Positions 41,480 to 53,464 of a stretch of DNA of 64,000 bases are shown piece after piece. The notes under the pieces were generated by a model, which was given only the letters and a program-made list of their open reading frames with translations, was not told the DNA's origin and searched no databases. The position numbers and the translations under genes are program-made. The DNA lies in contig JAHLKI010000003.1 of assembly GCA_025602905.1 (NCBI GenBank), positions 310,001 through 374,000 on the forward strand. Direction: 5' to 3'. The DNA is from Phlyctochytrium arcticum (lineage: Eukaryota; Chytridiomycota; Chytridiomycetes; Chytridiales; Chytridiaceae). Positions within the stretch are counted from its first letter, which is position 1. Every line of letters begins with the position of its first letter.

Positions 41480-43530
41480 CAGTGGGGTTTGTAAACAATG
41501 GTGCCGACAAATAACTCTCCGGTAGATTCAAAGGATGAAGGTAGGCCGGACACCAGCTTGACAAGCATTCGAAATGCGTACTGATTGATCGTCCAGGAGG
41601 AGAGAGGGGGAGGGATGTTGAGCGTGGTGGTTGATCCGCGTTTTCATTGCATTTGGACGTACTACCAGAAGAAGGTGCAAATTAGAGGAAAGCGCAAAAC
41701 CCGCCATGTTTGCTGAGGCTTACCAGGGATGGATGACAAAGAGAGGCAATCTCGGGGAGTCCCTAGTCGCGCGCCAAATGTCGCAAATGTGCCAGGTATA
41801 TCGATCGGATTTACGCGCAAAAATTGTTCCGGGGTCGCCAGTCGTTCAGTACTCATGTCCCAAGCGTGGACATGGGTTGGTGGTGTGGTTGTGGATCAAA
41901 GGGGGGAGGATGGGGTGTGAGGTAGGAGGTAAGAGCATAGGCCTTGTTTGATAGAAAATGATTATCTACCCGATGACTTTTAGAAAAGAGGAATCGCCGG
42001 AAATACTAGTTTTCCCACAAAACTCACCAGAGCAAACACCATATTCAGTCCGCGTATTCACACGCTAAATCGGTGGTCCATCAGCGGCTCTCTCTCATTG
42101 GCCGACTACTTTGGGCGCAAGGTCCAACATGGACGACATTGTTGCAGGTTGACAGGAAAGCCAGTTTCGATCGACGGCGTCGGTTTTCCGATCAAAACGG
42201 CACAGAGAGGTAGACGGACGTCTTTGCTGAATACTCGGAGCTGGTGCAGAAGTTCAAGGCAGCCGTATGTTTTTCTTTGGTCGTTGTGGAGTTTCTCAGG
42301 GGGAGTCCGAAATTGGATCTCCTTTGATCTTGATCTTGAGGCTTGACCATCAGGACTCGTCAGGTGACCTCGAATGTGACAGCTGGCAAAAAGTGACCGG
42401 AGACAGAAAATATGAAGCAGAAACGGGCCAAACTCGCAGAATGAAGTCAATGAGCGACAGCATAGTACTTTGGCGACAATTGTTTCATCGCATGTTAGGT
42501 GGACTGCGCAATTTGGAGAGTGTGCATGCGTGGGATGCCAAAGCTTGATGTGGAGGGCTCAAGGGATCTTTCTCGAACGTTTGAGTTCAACAGGATGGCA
42601 ATGGGAAATCGGGCTGTCAGTGGAAAATGAATGCATGTTTCTGTCAAAAATATGTGTTTCCTGGGACTTGATTCTGATAGGTCTATATTCTTGCGGTCCG
42701 GTCAACGATTGGATTCTCGTCCAGACGATACTACCAACCCAGCAAAAAAAAAGATTGTGATTCAATGCAAAAGCAACATAATCAAAGATTATAGAACAAA
42801 ATGAGGGCCAAATTCAAATTGTCGAGCTTGACAGAGGTCACCAAAATAGGTGGACAGGTATTTGCGGGCAGGGCCATCAAACTTCCAGTAAAAAATTCAG
42901 ATCGGTAAGGAATGCTGGATCTCGTCTCGGACAGGGTATTGGGTCCTTCAGTCCAATCACCATTTCTTCAACTTGAATATGAGTCAAATATACTAGATTG
43001 ACAGAGCATTATATGCGCTCAGTGGTGTGAGGTTATAAACCGATGAGCAATGCGCAAGGATTTAAATATGTATCACATCACCCTCTTTTTTCATTGAAAT
43101 CATACATTGGATTTCACCACAATATGGTAAACGAGGCATTGGAGCGCAATTGCTACGCTTTTGAGCCCGAACCCCCCAGCCAAACGGGCTAAAACGGTCC
43201 ATGACTTTCCCTCAAAATAAAACTGAAAGAAAGGGAAATAACAAGATTATCATTAGTCTATCCACGCTTGAACATCTCTTAGCACAAATCGGCAGAAAAA
43301 AGTCCGAATTCTGCACATCGGCTGTTCGACTTGGTATGAATGTGAAGTGTCAGGGAAATCTAGCCCAGATTAATCCTTTCCCATTCGCAAACTATACAGA
43401 CTGCAGACGCTTGGGAACAAAAACGCGTTGGGTCATCCGCGCGCACGCTTGGAGACTACAGACCACTTCAATAGAGACTAATTCCAACGTCTTGAGTAGG
43501 CTCATGGCCAATGTCACCACTGGATGAGCG
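41480..43530 (+). repeat. Island unit X, copy 3 (longest)
   Basis: Runs from GTAAACAATGGTGCCGACAA to about 43530. Blocks are TTRRRCKLEESAKPAMFAEA (41655), MDDKERQSRGVPSRAPNVA (41729), ADYFGRK..GKPVSIDGVGFPIK (42098), LILIGLYSCGPVNDWI (42672), SSLTEVTKIGGQVFAGR (42815) and the tail frame MTFPQNKTERKGNN ... TRWVIRAHAWRLQTTS (43201-43527, 108 codons). A 1-2 base indel after FPIK shifts the frame relative to copies 1 and 4. No catalytic motif is recognisable. Confidence 0.5.
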
Positions 43531-43599
43531 CCCTCCCCAAATTGTTGTAAAAGCACTCTTAATGTCAGTGGTATCTCAGGCGTCTTGCCGCGTCCCGAG

Positions 43600-45440
43600 T
43601 CAGCCGATAAGTGCCCACCAATATGGGCCAACCAATGAACACGTTCATTTAAGTTTTGACCGCATCTAAATCATGCTCAGTTAGCGCTCCGAGTGCACAA
43701 CGCATGGTTTTATCAAATCTTACCTGCATTCTCCTCGCCGCTGCCTCAAAGTAATTGATGAATTTGCGCAGATCGGCCCGTCACCAAATTCTGCAGTTTT
43801 CCAACTGATCTGGTGGGATGGACACGACCAATGACCTGGCCGCACAAAGCTCCACCAAGAATCTGTTCTATGCCAGTCACCCTGGTAGAGATCAAATCCA
43901 TATCCGCCTGACTCTCTATTATGAAACCGCTCGGGAGATTGTGTTGAAGTAACTGAAGCAGAACGTCAAATATATGTCAAAGCTCTCTTTCCTATCGTGA
44001 TCAGTCAGAACACCCGCAAACATGATTCAGATCCAGGGCGCTAGTTATTGAAAAGACATGCTCACTTTGATGCGGAAATCGTAAGGAAGACCCACAGCAC
44101 GGGCACGATACCACGTGATCTCAATCATACGAGAACAGCCAGAGGGCCACTTGTCGCTGAGCTTACTGTGTTAACAGCATCCACATCAACAACGATACCT
44201 GCTTGTTATTTCCATTCAGCCAATACTGCTTTACCAAGGCCGCCGCAGTTGAAAGCGGCGAGCTTTTGATGTATGGCACCAGTCTGCAACACCACATCCA
44301 TCATCAATAACGCGTGCATTCATCATATTAGCATACGAACGCGTCCTACCCTTCACAGTGGGTAGCAGCACACTCCCAAAGCCGATCGCGCAACGCGTGC
44401 ATCTGCTTGATCGGATGTGAACCATACTCGCTTGCGATTGTTTCCTTCATGGCTACCACCACCAGTTGGAACCGTACATCATCACGTTGCGTGCGATCTA
44501 ATGATATAAACAAGTGGAGTTGGAGGGTCCAAATCTGGCGCAGGCTCTCTCCAAAGACTGTAAATGTGTTTGCAGAGCGGAACAATGGGTTGACTTCGGA
44601 ATTCAATGGGATACTTGTTGGCGGCTTCGCGAGTAGTCTGATTCTGTTTAAAATTGTTTGGTGGTCAATATGAACTGTCAAACCCAAATCCCAGCATTCA
44701 ATACCTGCAGCTCCGCCCAGGTCTGAATTTCTCCGCCGCCTCGATCGGTCACTAGAAAACTTCTGGTTCGGTCTCTTCGAGAAAAATGAAGCTCATTCTT
44801 GGAGATGGATAGCAGGTCACCCCAAAGCTCGTCTGGTTGGAAGTTTTGATAATTGTAACTCGGGCTGAGGGTATCTTGATGGTCAAAGTCTTTCCTTATT
44901 GTCTGGTACGATGAACGAAGCGGTGACCGGAAGTCCGCTTATCCTGGAGCTCGGTTGGCAGGGTGGTTTTGTTGGGCACTGTTTGTTGCAAAAGATCATC
45001 GTGATTCTCGAGACTATATTCACAAAAAGTGGCAAAATGATGGTGGTGAATCAGTGGCGCTCTTGGCCCTCTGAAAAGCGCAACCGAAAATACCAACTGA
45101 AGAAGAACGGTACCGATGAGATTGGGGGAAAAGTGCTAGCACTCGCTTCTGTTGTGTCTCGCCCGCAAATGTCAAATTTCCAATCGACAGCACAATTTAA
45201 TGAGTTCCGTTGTTTTCCGACTAATCCGTCCCAGTCGGGCCAGACGGCTACTCCCCGAGTTAAAGCATCTGTTTCGTCTTCGGTCATCAGAAATCCAAAT
45301 TAGGGACTGCGGCTTCCGTATCCGGAGTAAAACTTTGTCGACTGAGGTATCGCTTTTTGGCCAAGTACGCGTCGGAGGAGCTACGTCGTGCATTCCGACC
45401 ACCACATTGGTTGGGAAATGCACATACGCTATAGGCACCT
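43600..45440 (-). CDS. Unidentified multi-exon gene or remnant
   Basis: On the minus strand several coding-looking stretches lie in order: TEDETDALTRGVAVWPDWDG (about 45287), FATFCEYSLENHDDLLQQ (about 45030), FQPDELWGDLLSISKNELHF then VTDRGGGEIQTWAELQ (about 44855-44720), and FTVFGESLRQIWTLQLHLF then LVVVAMKETIASEYGS and MHALRDRLWECAATHCE (44600-44346). The last two are bordered by plausible GTATTG and GTAGGA donors. Frames are not contiguous and I did not resolve all junctions. No family is recognised. It is unique within the island. Confidence 0.35.
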
Positions 45441-45759
45441 AAGTCAGCCAGAAACATCTTCCGTGGACGATTCTGGTATAGTAGTTTCTTTCTGTGATCA
45501 TTTTTGAATTACGGTAGAAGTCCGTAGTGAGCTAGAACCAACGCTATCAATCGAACACTGTTCAGAACATGGGGAATGCTTTTTATGTTCGTTCAGAATT
45601 TACAAAATGCCATGGCTAGAAGATCAATGTTGATCTGTTGCTGCTATCAATTTATAGTTGACTGAAGATAGTGGCAAAATCCAAGATCGAGCGAGCGCGG
45701 CGTGAAGCTTGCATTCCGCCTGAACCGGTGCATCGAGGTCGTTCGTGTAGGCGGGGCGC

Positions 45760-46345
45760 ACTCTGGACCGCCGCGAAAATAGCTCGCTTGAGACAACGGT
45801 TGTCGGAGAATGGATGATATGGAGTATCAATATGGGGAAAAGATAAACGTATCATTAACCAACTAGGCTGTCCTAATCTAGTCCAGATCCAAGGCAATTG
45901 CCACGCATTCAGTCTCAGGCCCCGGGGAACTGACACTAGGTCCCGTTGGAACTGTCGTTCGATCGGAATACGAGGAATACTGCAAATCCACAGATGATGG
46001 CAATTACAACCATGGGGTTATTGAGCCGAACTCAGAGGCTCCAAAAACTCTATGGATATCTGTGATGTACTCGCTTTGATCTGCGATGCCATTCAATCTC
46101 GCATAAACTAGATACAGAAAAGGCTGCGCGAGTCAAATTAAATTGGAAGCTGATATGCATTGGGTACAGCTATCCGAGACCGGCTGTTTGTTTTTGCAAA
46201 AGTGGCCGTATGGACACTTTACTTCCGGATAAATTAAGCCGTGCTTGTACTTCGAGAGGAGTACTATCAAACCTGATGCCGGCACATAGAAGTTTTCCCT
46301 GAACACAGTCCTTGAGAGAATAAGTACCCAGCGACGCAATTTAAG
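45760..46345 (-). repeat. Island segment Z, copy 3 (most complete)
   Basis: On the minus strand a frame from 46339 reads MRRWVLILSRTVFREN, then PEVKCPYGHFCKNKQPVSDS and CTQCISASNL-stop, a small Cys-rich unit (C-x5-C...C-x2-C). Further on come ARLNGIADQSEYITDIHRVF and the hydrophobic NNPMVVIAIICGFAVFLVF with a stop about ten codons later. If spliced together, this would be a short Cys-rich protein with a C-terminal membrane anchor. The splice junctions are not clear, so this is a hypothesis. Confidence 0.45.
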
Positions 46346-46569
46346 GCGAAACTATATTGTGGCTTCTTAAAATCTGCGCACTGTCATCGATCAGCAACGC
46401 ATCCCTGTGATTAGAGCATCCCTCGGTTCATCTACTGAAACATTCAATACACATCTATCAATTACATTCACAACAACACTGTTTCGTGAGTTTAGGCGTG
46501 TAGTATGTGTAGTATGGCAAAAATGATTATGACGCTGTCACTTATGCCATAGCAGGTGTCTAGACTCCT

Positions 46570-46818
46570 TGACAATATTCACACTGCATGACAGTCCACC
46601 GCTAAAAATAACTGAGCTCACAGTACCCTCATCCATTCGAGTGATACTATCACATCATTGTTGGGCTTGATTGCCTCACACAATATATCACGTAGAGATA
46701 CGTTTCTTGAAAATAGCAGGAGCTCTGAGGTGCGCACACAAGCATTACATCGAAATCTTTCACTCATAATGTATATTATTTTTTTTACTCATAATGTATT
46801 ATTTTATCACTCATAATT
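46570..46818. repeat. Island segment S, copy 4
   Basis: Contains CACTGCATGACAGTCCACCG, GAGTGATACTATCACATC, TATATCACGTAGAGATACG, AGCAGGAGCTCTGAGG and three AT-rich units (CACTCATAATGTATATTATT, ACTCATAATGTATTATT, CACTCATAATTTATTGG). The last one overlaps the Y-B stop codon. Confidence 0.7.
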
Positions 46819-49800
46819 TATTGGATTGTTCTCGTAGGTATGCCTGACGGGCTGCGTCTACCTCATGCTTCATGAGGCTGATTTTTTCACCCATTGCTTG
46901 GTGGTCTCCTTCCAAGGCCGAAACCTTCTTGTGCAGATATGCGACCATTGTCGCATCAATTCTCTCTCGAGCTTGGATTCTTGCTCGTAGCTGCCCATTT
47001 TCCTTTTCAAGTTTCTTCAACCTGAGCTCAATCTTGTTGGTGTGGAACTCAGGTCCTGAGGAAGAAGAAATACATTTTGGAGCGGGAACGCGGTATGGAC
47101 CTTTGCTAGCACCTGCACTGCTACCAGAAATTTTAATGTCGCAGTCTTTGCGTCTCCGGGAGTGGCCTGAAGCAGCAAGCTGCATTGTTGTCTTCGATTT
47201 AGAGTCACACTCGAGAATTTCACTTTGGTAGTCTTGGGTAAAGGGGCCCTCATCTGGGGTACTCATTGGTGCAAGAGTCATGACATTCTTCTCGGCACCT
47301 CCAAATTGCGGCTTCGGGTACGAATGGGCCTCTACTGGAGATACGAATCGGTAGTCACCATGGTCCTCCTTATCGTCACCGGCATTGCTCCTCCCTGATG
47401 ATGAAACTTGGGACGCGGGCTTGATTGAGTTTGAGTCAAATTGAGTGACTAGGTTTGCACCCTTCTCATGAAGATTCGAAAAAGATGAGCCGGCTGTAAC
47501 AATCGATGTAGGAGTTTCCTCATGGCCATTTGCAGATCTGAATTGCGTTCGTTCAATCCCAGAAACTTTTCTGTTCTGATCAATACGTCTACGTTTTGGA
47601 GAGTGGCCTGAACTGCTTTCAGAAACTTGACTGTCGCCATCATTATGTTTACGTCTCAGAGATTGGCCTGAAGCAGCCGGCTGCTTTACTGCACCCGATC
47701 TACGATCACCCCCAGACGTTCCGCTTTGAAGATCTTGCGTAAAGGTAGAAGAGCCGTCACCGGCATTCCTCCTCCCTGATGATGAAGCTTGAGTCGCGGA
47801 CTTGATTGAGTTCAAGTCCAAATGAGTGAGTAGGTTTTTGCCCTTCTCATGAGCATTCGCAAAAGATGAGACGGATGTGACAATCGATGTAGGGGTTTCC
47901 TCGTGGCCATTTGCAGACCTGAATTGCGCTCGTTTAATCTCAGAAACTTTTCTGTCCTGATCAATACGTCTACGTTTCGGAGAGTGGCTTGAACTGCTTT
48001 CAGAGGCTTCGCTGTCGCCATCACTACGTTTCCGTCTCTGAGAGCGGCCTGAAGGAGTAGGCTGCTTTGATGCACTCGATCTACGGTCACGCCCAGGCCT
48101 TCCACCTTGGTGATCTCGCGTAAAGGAGGAAGGGCCTTCATTTGAGAAAGACATTGGTGTAACATCAATGGCATCCCCCTCAGCACCTCCAAATGTCTGC
48201 TCCGGGTACGACTGGGTTTCTGCTGGAGATACGGATCCATTGTCACCATCGACTTCATTATCGTCACTGGGATCGTTCGTCGCCGGCGATGAACCTTGAG
48301 TCGCGGGGTTCATTGAGTTAGGAACTGGCAGTACAGGGTTCTATATCATAATGTCAGTCATTAAAACTTCAAGATACACCATGTAAATAACCGCCATGTA
48401 CTTACCGATGCTGATCCTGCGAAAGTCGCGGAACTAAGTGGCTCGTGAGGTAGCCAAGTACCAGTCAAGTTACGACGAGCTTTCGGTGCGGTGAAACTTG
48501 GGCTTGTTTCCATCACTGGAAAACGAGGTGCGGGAGTTCTAATTCTCCGTTCAAAAATTTTCTCTCTCTCGCTTGTAGATATAATTTTGTCGACGGGCGT
48601 AATTGGATTTTGAGGGACTACTGAACCATCTGGCTGATGGCTTCCGGTGGGTGGTAGGATAGCATTGAGTGAGCCAGATCCTGAAGAAGGAAAGAATTCC
48701 TCTGTGGTGGGAACGCGGTGTGGAAATTGGCTACTCTGGTTTGCGGCGTCGCGCGTAACTTGATTCATATCTTGTTTCGAAGCAGCTGTAGTGCTTTCAG
48801 AAACTGTGCTGTCGCAATCATTGCGTCTCTGGGAGTGGTCTGAAGCAGCAGGCTGCTTTATTCCGGTCGAGTGAGGGTCATACATAGGTGTTCCACTTTG
48901 ACGATCTTGCGAGGTGGAAGGGCGCTCATCTGAGGTAGACATTGGTGTAACATCCATGGCATCGTTCTCGGTACGTCCAAATGGCTGCTCCTGGTATGAC
49001 TGGGTGTCTGCTGGAGATACGGATCCATAGTCACCATTGTCCTCACTATCGTCACTGGAATGGTTCGTCGCCAGCGATGAACCCTGAGTCGCGGGGCTGA
49101 TTGAATTTGAAACCGTTAGTACGGGGTCCTATGATCATAAATTTAGTCGTTAGAACATTAAGATCCGCCATGTACAAAACTGCCATACACATACCGATAC
49201 TGATCCTGCGAGAGTCCCCAAACTAAGCGGCTGGTGAGATAGCCAAGGGCCAGCCAACTTACGACGAGCTCCCGGTGCGGAGTAACTTGGGCTTGTTTCT
49301 ATCTTTGGGATCTGACGTGCGGGAGTTTCGTTTCCCCATACGAAAATATTTTCTTTCTCGCGTGTAGACATAATTTTGTCGACGGGTGTAATTGGATTTT
49401 GAGGGACTACTGAATCATCTGGATGATTGCTTCCAGTGGGCAGTAAGACGACATTAAGTGGACCAGACCCTGAAGAAGAAGAAAAGACGTCCTCTGTAGT
49501 GGGAACGTGGTGTGGAAATGTGCTACTCTGGTTTGCGGCGTCGCGCGTAAGTTGATTCATATCTTGTCCCGAAGCACCTGTAGTGCTTTCAGAAACTGTG
49601 CTGTCGCAATCATTGCGTCTCTGGAAGTGGTCTGAAGTGGCAGGCTGGTATAATTCGGTCGATTGAGGGTCAGACCCAGGCGTCTCACCTTGGTGATCTT
49701 GCGCAAAGGTGGAAGGGCCCTCATTAGAGGTAGATACTGGTGTAAGATCCATGGCATCGTTCTCGGTACGTTCAAAGGGCTGCTCCGGGTATGCCTGGGT

Positions 49801-52455
49801 TTCTGCTGGAGATACGGATCCATAGTCACCATTGTCCTCACTATCGTCACTGGAATGGTTCGTCGCCAGCGATGAACCTTGAGTCGCGGGGCTGATTGAG
49901 TTTGGAGCTGGTAATACAGGGTCCTATGATCAAAATTTTACTCATTAGAATTTCAAAATGCTCAATGTGAATAACCGCCATGTACATACCGGTGCTGATC
50001 CTGCGACAGTCGCGGAACTAAGTGGCTCGTGAGATAGCCAAGTGCCAGTCAAGTTACGACGAGCTTTCGGTGCGGTGAAACTTGGGCTTGTTTCCATCAC
50101 GGGGAAACGAGGTGCGGGGGTTCTAATTCTCCGTGCAAAAATCTGCTCTCTCTCGCGTGTAGATATAATTTTGTCGACGGGCGTAATTGGATTTTGAGGG
50201 ACTACTGAACCATCTGGCTGATTTCTTCCAGTGGGCGGTAAGACGGCATTGTAGGAGCCAGATCCTGAAGAAGAAAAGAATTCCTCTGTGGGAACGCGGG
50301 GTGGTAATTGCCTACTCTGATTTTCGGCGTCGCGTGGAAATTGATTCATATCTTGTCCCGAAGCAACTGTACTGCTTTCAGAAACTGTGCTGTCGTAATC
50401 ATTGCGTCTTTGGGAGTGGTCTGTAGTGGCAGGCTGGTGGACTTCGGTCGATTGAGGGTCATACCCAGGCGTTTTACCTTGGTGATCTTGCGCAAAGGTG
50501 GAAGAGCCCTCATCTGCGGTACACAATGGTGTAGTGCTCATGACATTCTTCTCGGGGCCGCCAAATTGCTGCTCCGGGTGTGACTGGGCCTCTACTGGAG
50601 ATACGAATCGATAGTTACCATGGTCCTCCTTAGTGCCACCGGCATTGCTCCTCCCTGATGATGAAGCTTGAGTGGCGGGCTTGATTGAGTTCAAGTCCAA
50701 ATGAGTGAGTGAGTTTTTGCCCTTCTCATGAGTATTCGCAAAAGATGAGCCGGATGTGACAATCGATGTAGGAGTTTCCTCGTGGCCATTTGCAGACCTG
50801 AATTGCGCTCGTTTAATCTCAGAAACTTTTCTGTCCTGATCAATACGTCTACGTTTCGGAGAGTGGCCTGAACTGCTTTCAGAAGCTTCGCTGTCGCCAT
50901 CTCTACGTTTCCGTTTCTGAGAGCGGCGTGAAGCAGTAGGCTGCTTTGATGCACTCAATTTAGTGTCACACCCAATTGTTCCACTTTGGCGATCTTGCGC
51001 AAAGGTGGAAGGGCCCTCATTAGAGGAAGACACTGGTGTAAGATCCATGGCATCGTTCTCGGTACGTACAAATGGCTGCTCCGGGTATGCCAGGGTTTCT
51101 GCTGGAGATACGGATCCATTGTCACCATTGTCCTCACTATCGTCACTAGAATGGCTCGTCGCCGACGAACCCTGAGTCACGGAGTTGATTAAATGTGGAA
51201 CTGGCAGTACAGGGTCCTATGATCATAATGTCAGTCATTAAAAATTCAAGATGCACCATGTAAACAACCGCCATGTACATACCGATGCTGATCCTGCGAA
51301 AGTCGCGTGACTAAGTGGCTCATGAGATAGCCAAGTGCCAGTCAAGTTACGACGAGCTTTCGGTGCGGTGAAACTTGGGCTTGTTTCCATCACTGGAAAA
51401 CGAGGTGCGGGAGTTCTAATTCTCCGTGCAAAAAGTTTCTCTCTCTCGCTTGTAGATATAATTTTGTCGACGGGCGTAATTGGATTTTGAGGGACTACTG
51501 AACCATCTGGCTGATGGCTTCCGGTGGGCCGTAGGATAGCATTGAGTGAGCCAGATCCTGAAGAAGAAAAGAATTCCTCTGTGGTGGGAACGCGGTGTGG
51601 AAATTGGCTACTCTGGTTTGCGGCGTCGCGCGTAACTTGATTCATATCTTGTCCCGAAGCAGCTGTAGTGCTTTCAGAAACTGTGCTTTCGCAATCATTG
51701 CGTCTCTGGAAGTGGTCTGAAGTGGCACCCTGGTATAATTCGGTCGATTGAGGGTCAGACCCAGGCGTTTCACCTTGGTGATCTTGCGCAAAGGTAGAAG
51801 GGCCCTCATCTGAGGTAGACATTGGTGTAACATCCATGACATCGTTCTCGGTACGTCCAAATGGCTGTTCCGGGTATGACTGGGTGTCTGCTGGAGATAC
51901 GGATCCGTAGTCACCATCGACTTCATTATCGTTACTAGAATGGCCCGTCGCCGGCGATGAACCTTGAGTCGCGGAGTTGATTGAATTTGAAACTGTTAGT
52001 ACGGGGTCCTATGATCATAAATTTAGTCGTTAGAACATTAAGATTCGCCATGTACAAAACTGCCATACACATACCGATGCTGATCCTGCGAGAGTCGCGA
52101 AACTACCGGAAATGCTCGTCTCTGGCGATGAAACCTGACTGACGGGGTTGGCTGAGATTGGAACTGGTGGTAGAGGGTTCTGGAATCATAATGTCAATAA
52201 TTTGAACTTCAAGGCGCGCCATGTACATACCATTGTTCTTCTCTTGGGAATATAAGGCTTTCCAGATCGCCAAGCTTCATACATATTAGGTGCAAAGGAC
52301 TTGAGCAGCAGTAAGTGTGCTTCCTTCCGTCTTTCCGCCTTCAATCTCTGGCGCTTAGATATGAGCGCGCGACATTTGAGCGCGCGAGTAGTTGCATTTT
52401 GCTGAGATGGGCCAATGGAGTTCTCCGAATTATTGTTGGTTGTGGGGGCATCCAT
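46811..52455 (-). CDS. Large modular coiled-coil nuclear-type protein, locus Y-B
   Basis: This is a paralogue of Y-A, expanded. Exon 1 starts at 52455 (MDAPTTNNNSENSIG) and ends KRRTM. Exon 2 (52179-52075) is exactly 35 codons. Four module exons follow (about 52009-51293, 51216-49990, 49923-49195, 49125-48412), then a long last exon (48342-46811). Modules repeat DPVL.(V/A)..., SPA(D/E)TQSYPEQPF, MD(V/L)TP(M/V)S.S, NPITPVDKI(I/M)S and RR(N/K)L(T/A)G(T/P)WL. The 51.2-50.0 kb exon and the last exon add SPKRRRIDQ(D/N)RKVS units (two in the last exon), with SANGHEETPTSIVT after each. The C-terminus is a coiled coil (RIQARERIDATMVAYLHKK, GEKISLMKHEVDAA) ending LREQSNKL-stop. All module introns are phase 0, about 65 nt, and nearly identical in sequence. 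About 1,750 residues. Function unknown. Confidence 0.65.
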
Positions 52456-52990
52456 CCTTGTTAATTTCAAAGGATGGTGGTGATAGCTGAAGAAGAAGTA
52501 AGAGCTCGCCGCGTCGACGCGTTCATGTGGGCGAGCGTTGGGCCTGTGCCACACGCGCGCAGCATCGGGACGTCTGTCCGGACAGTCAAACACTGATGCC
52601 GCGCGCAGTAAAAGCATTGATGTGTGGGGACAATCAATCCAACAACGGGTATATTGCGTGCATTGGAAGGTGGGGCGATGTGTATGGCGAGCCTTCAAAT
52701 TGTTTGTATTGATGCGCGCTTGGGGTATGGCACAATGAGATTTGCGGGTTTTTCATGTGAAGCACTAGCAGGACAATGCAGATCTATTTCTGCTTACTAT
52801 TTGAACCCCCAAATAAAAACGTAATCCCCCGTCCGCCATGTGTATAAAAGGCTGCTTCCCCCCCCCCCCCCACTCCGTTTCCCCCACATCTGTCTCTCCC
52901 TATTATGTGTACATGCCTCTGCTAATTATGACGACCGACGGACTTGCGACCCGGACTCTACAATGTATTTGTATGATAGCAGCTGAAACA
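52456..52990. promoter_or_regulatory. Duplicated divergent upstream region of Y-B
   Basis: A close copy of 37935-38460. The TATA box GTGTATAAAAGGCTGC is at about 52840 (plus). A C-run and a short frame starting MPLLIMTTDGLATRTLQ (52913) follow, again cut off. Long stretches between Y start and TATA are almost unchanged between the two loci, so the duplication is recent or the region is constrained. Confidence 0.55.
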
Positions 52991-53039
52991 GCCAACTGCG
53001 TAGTTATTTACATTTGTATCGGTTGATTATATCCAAACT

Positions 53040-53460
53040 CATCATGTATGTTGTTCACTCATAATGTATTAAATTGTTCTCGTAGGTATGCATGATGGGC
53101 TGCGTCTACCTCATTGTTTATGAGGCTTATTTTTTCACCCATTGCTTGGTGGTCTCCCTCCAAGGCCGAAACCTTCTGTTGCAGATATGCGACCATTGTC
53201 GCGTCAATCATTCTTGCTCGCAGTTGCCGATTTTCCTTTTCAAGCTCCTTCAGCCTTTGCTCAATGTTCTTGTTGTCCGACCCAGAACCTGAGGAAGATC
53301 AGATCCTGCATTTGCATGAGGTGGTGGCCAATGTGCTGGTTCCCCGCCTCTAAAGTTGCGACCTTGTTTGCAACATATGACACCATTGTCGAATCGCTTA
53401 CTTCTCGGGACATTGCGTTCCATTTCTTGACGCATCATTTTGCCGTTATCCTGCATTTGC
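53040..53460 (-). pseudogene. Relic of the Y coiled-coil 3' exon, copy 3
   Basis: Two AT-rich units (CTCATCATGTATG, CACTCATAATGTATTA) precede a minus-strand coiled-coil end similar to Y-B: AHHAYLREQFN near the stop, MATVAYL-type and LRARIMIDAT-type stretches. A jump follows to RNFRGGEPAHWPPPHANAG and MQDNGKMMRQEMERN at 53456. Frames are broken and a deletion joins two coil parts. Confidence 0.55.
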
Positions 53461-53464
53461 CTAG

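Noticed and set aside
43045..43090. U6-like string ATGCGCAAGGATT followed by a T-run (also at about 55068)
   Set aside because: The rest of U6 (5' stem, ACAGAGA box, AGC triad) is absent. It is part of the X tail repeat.
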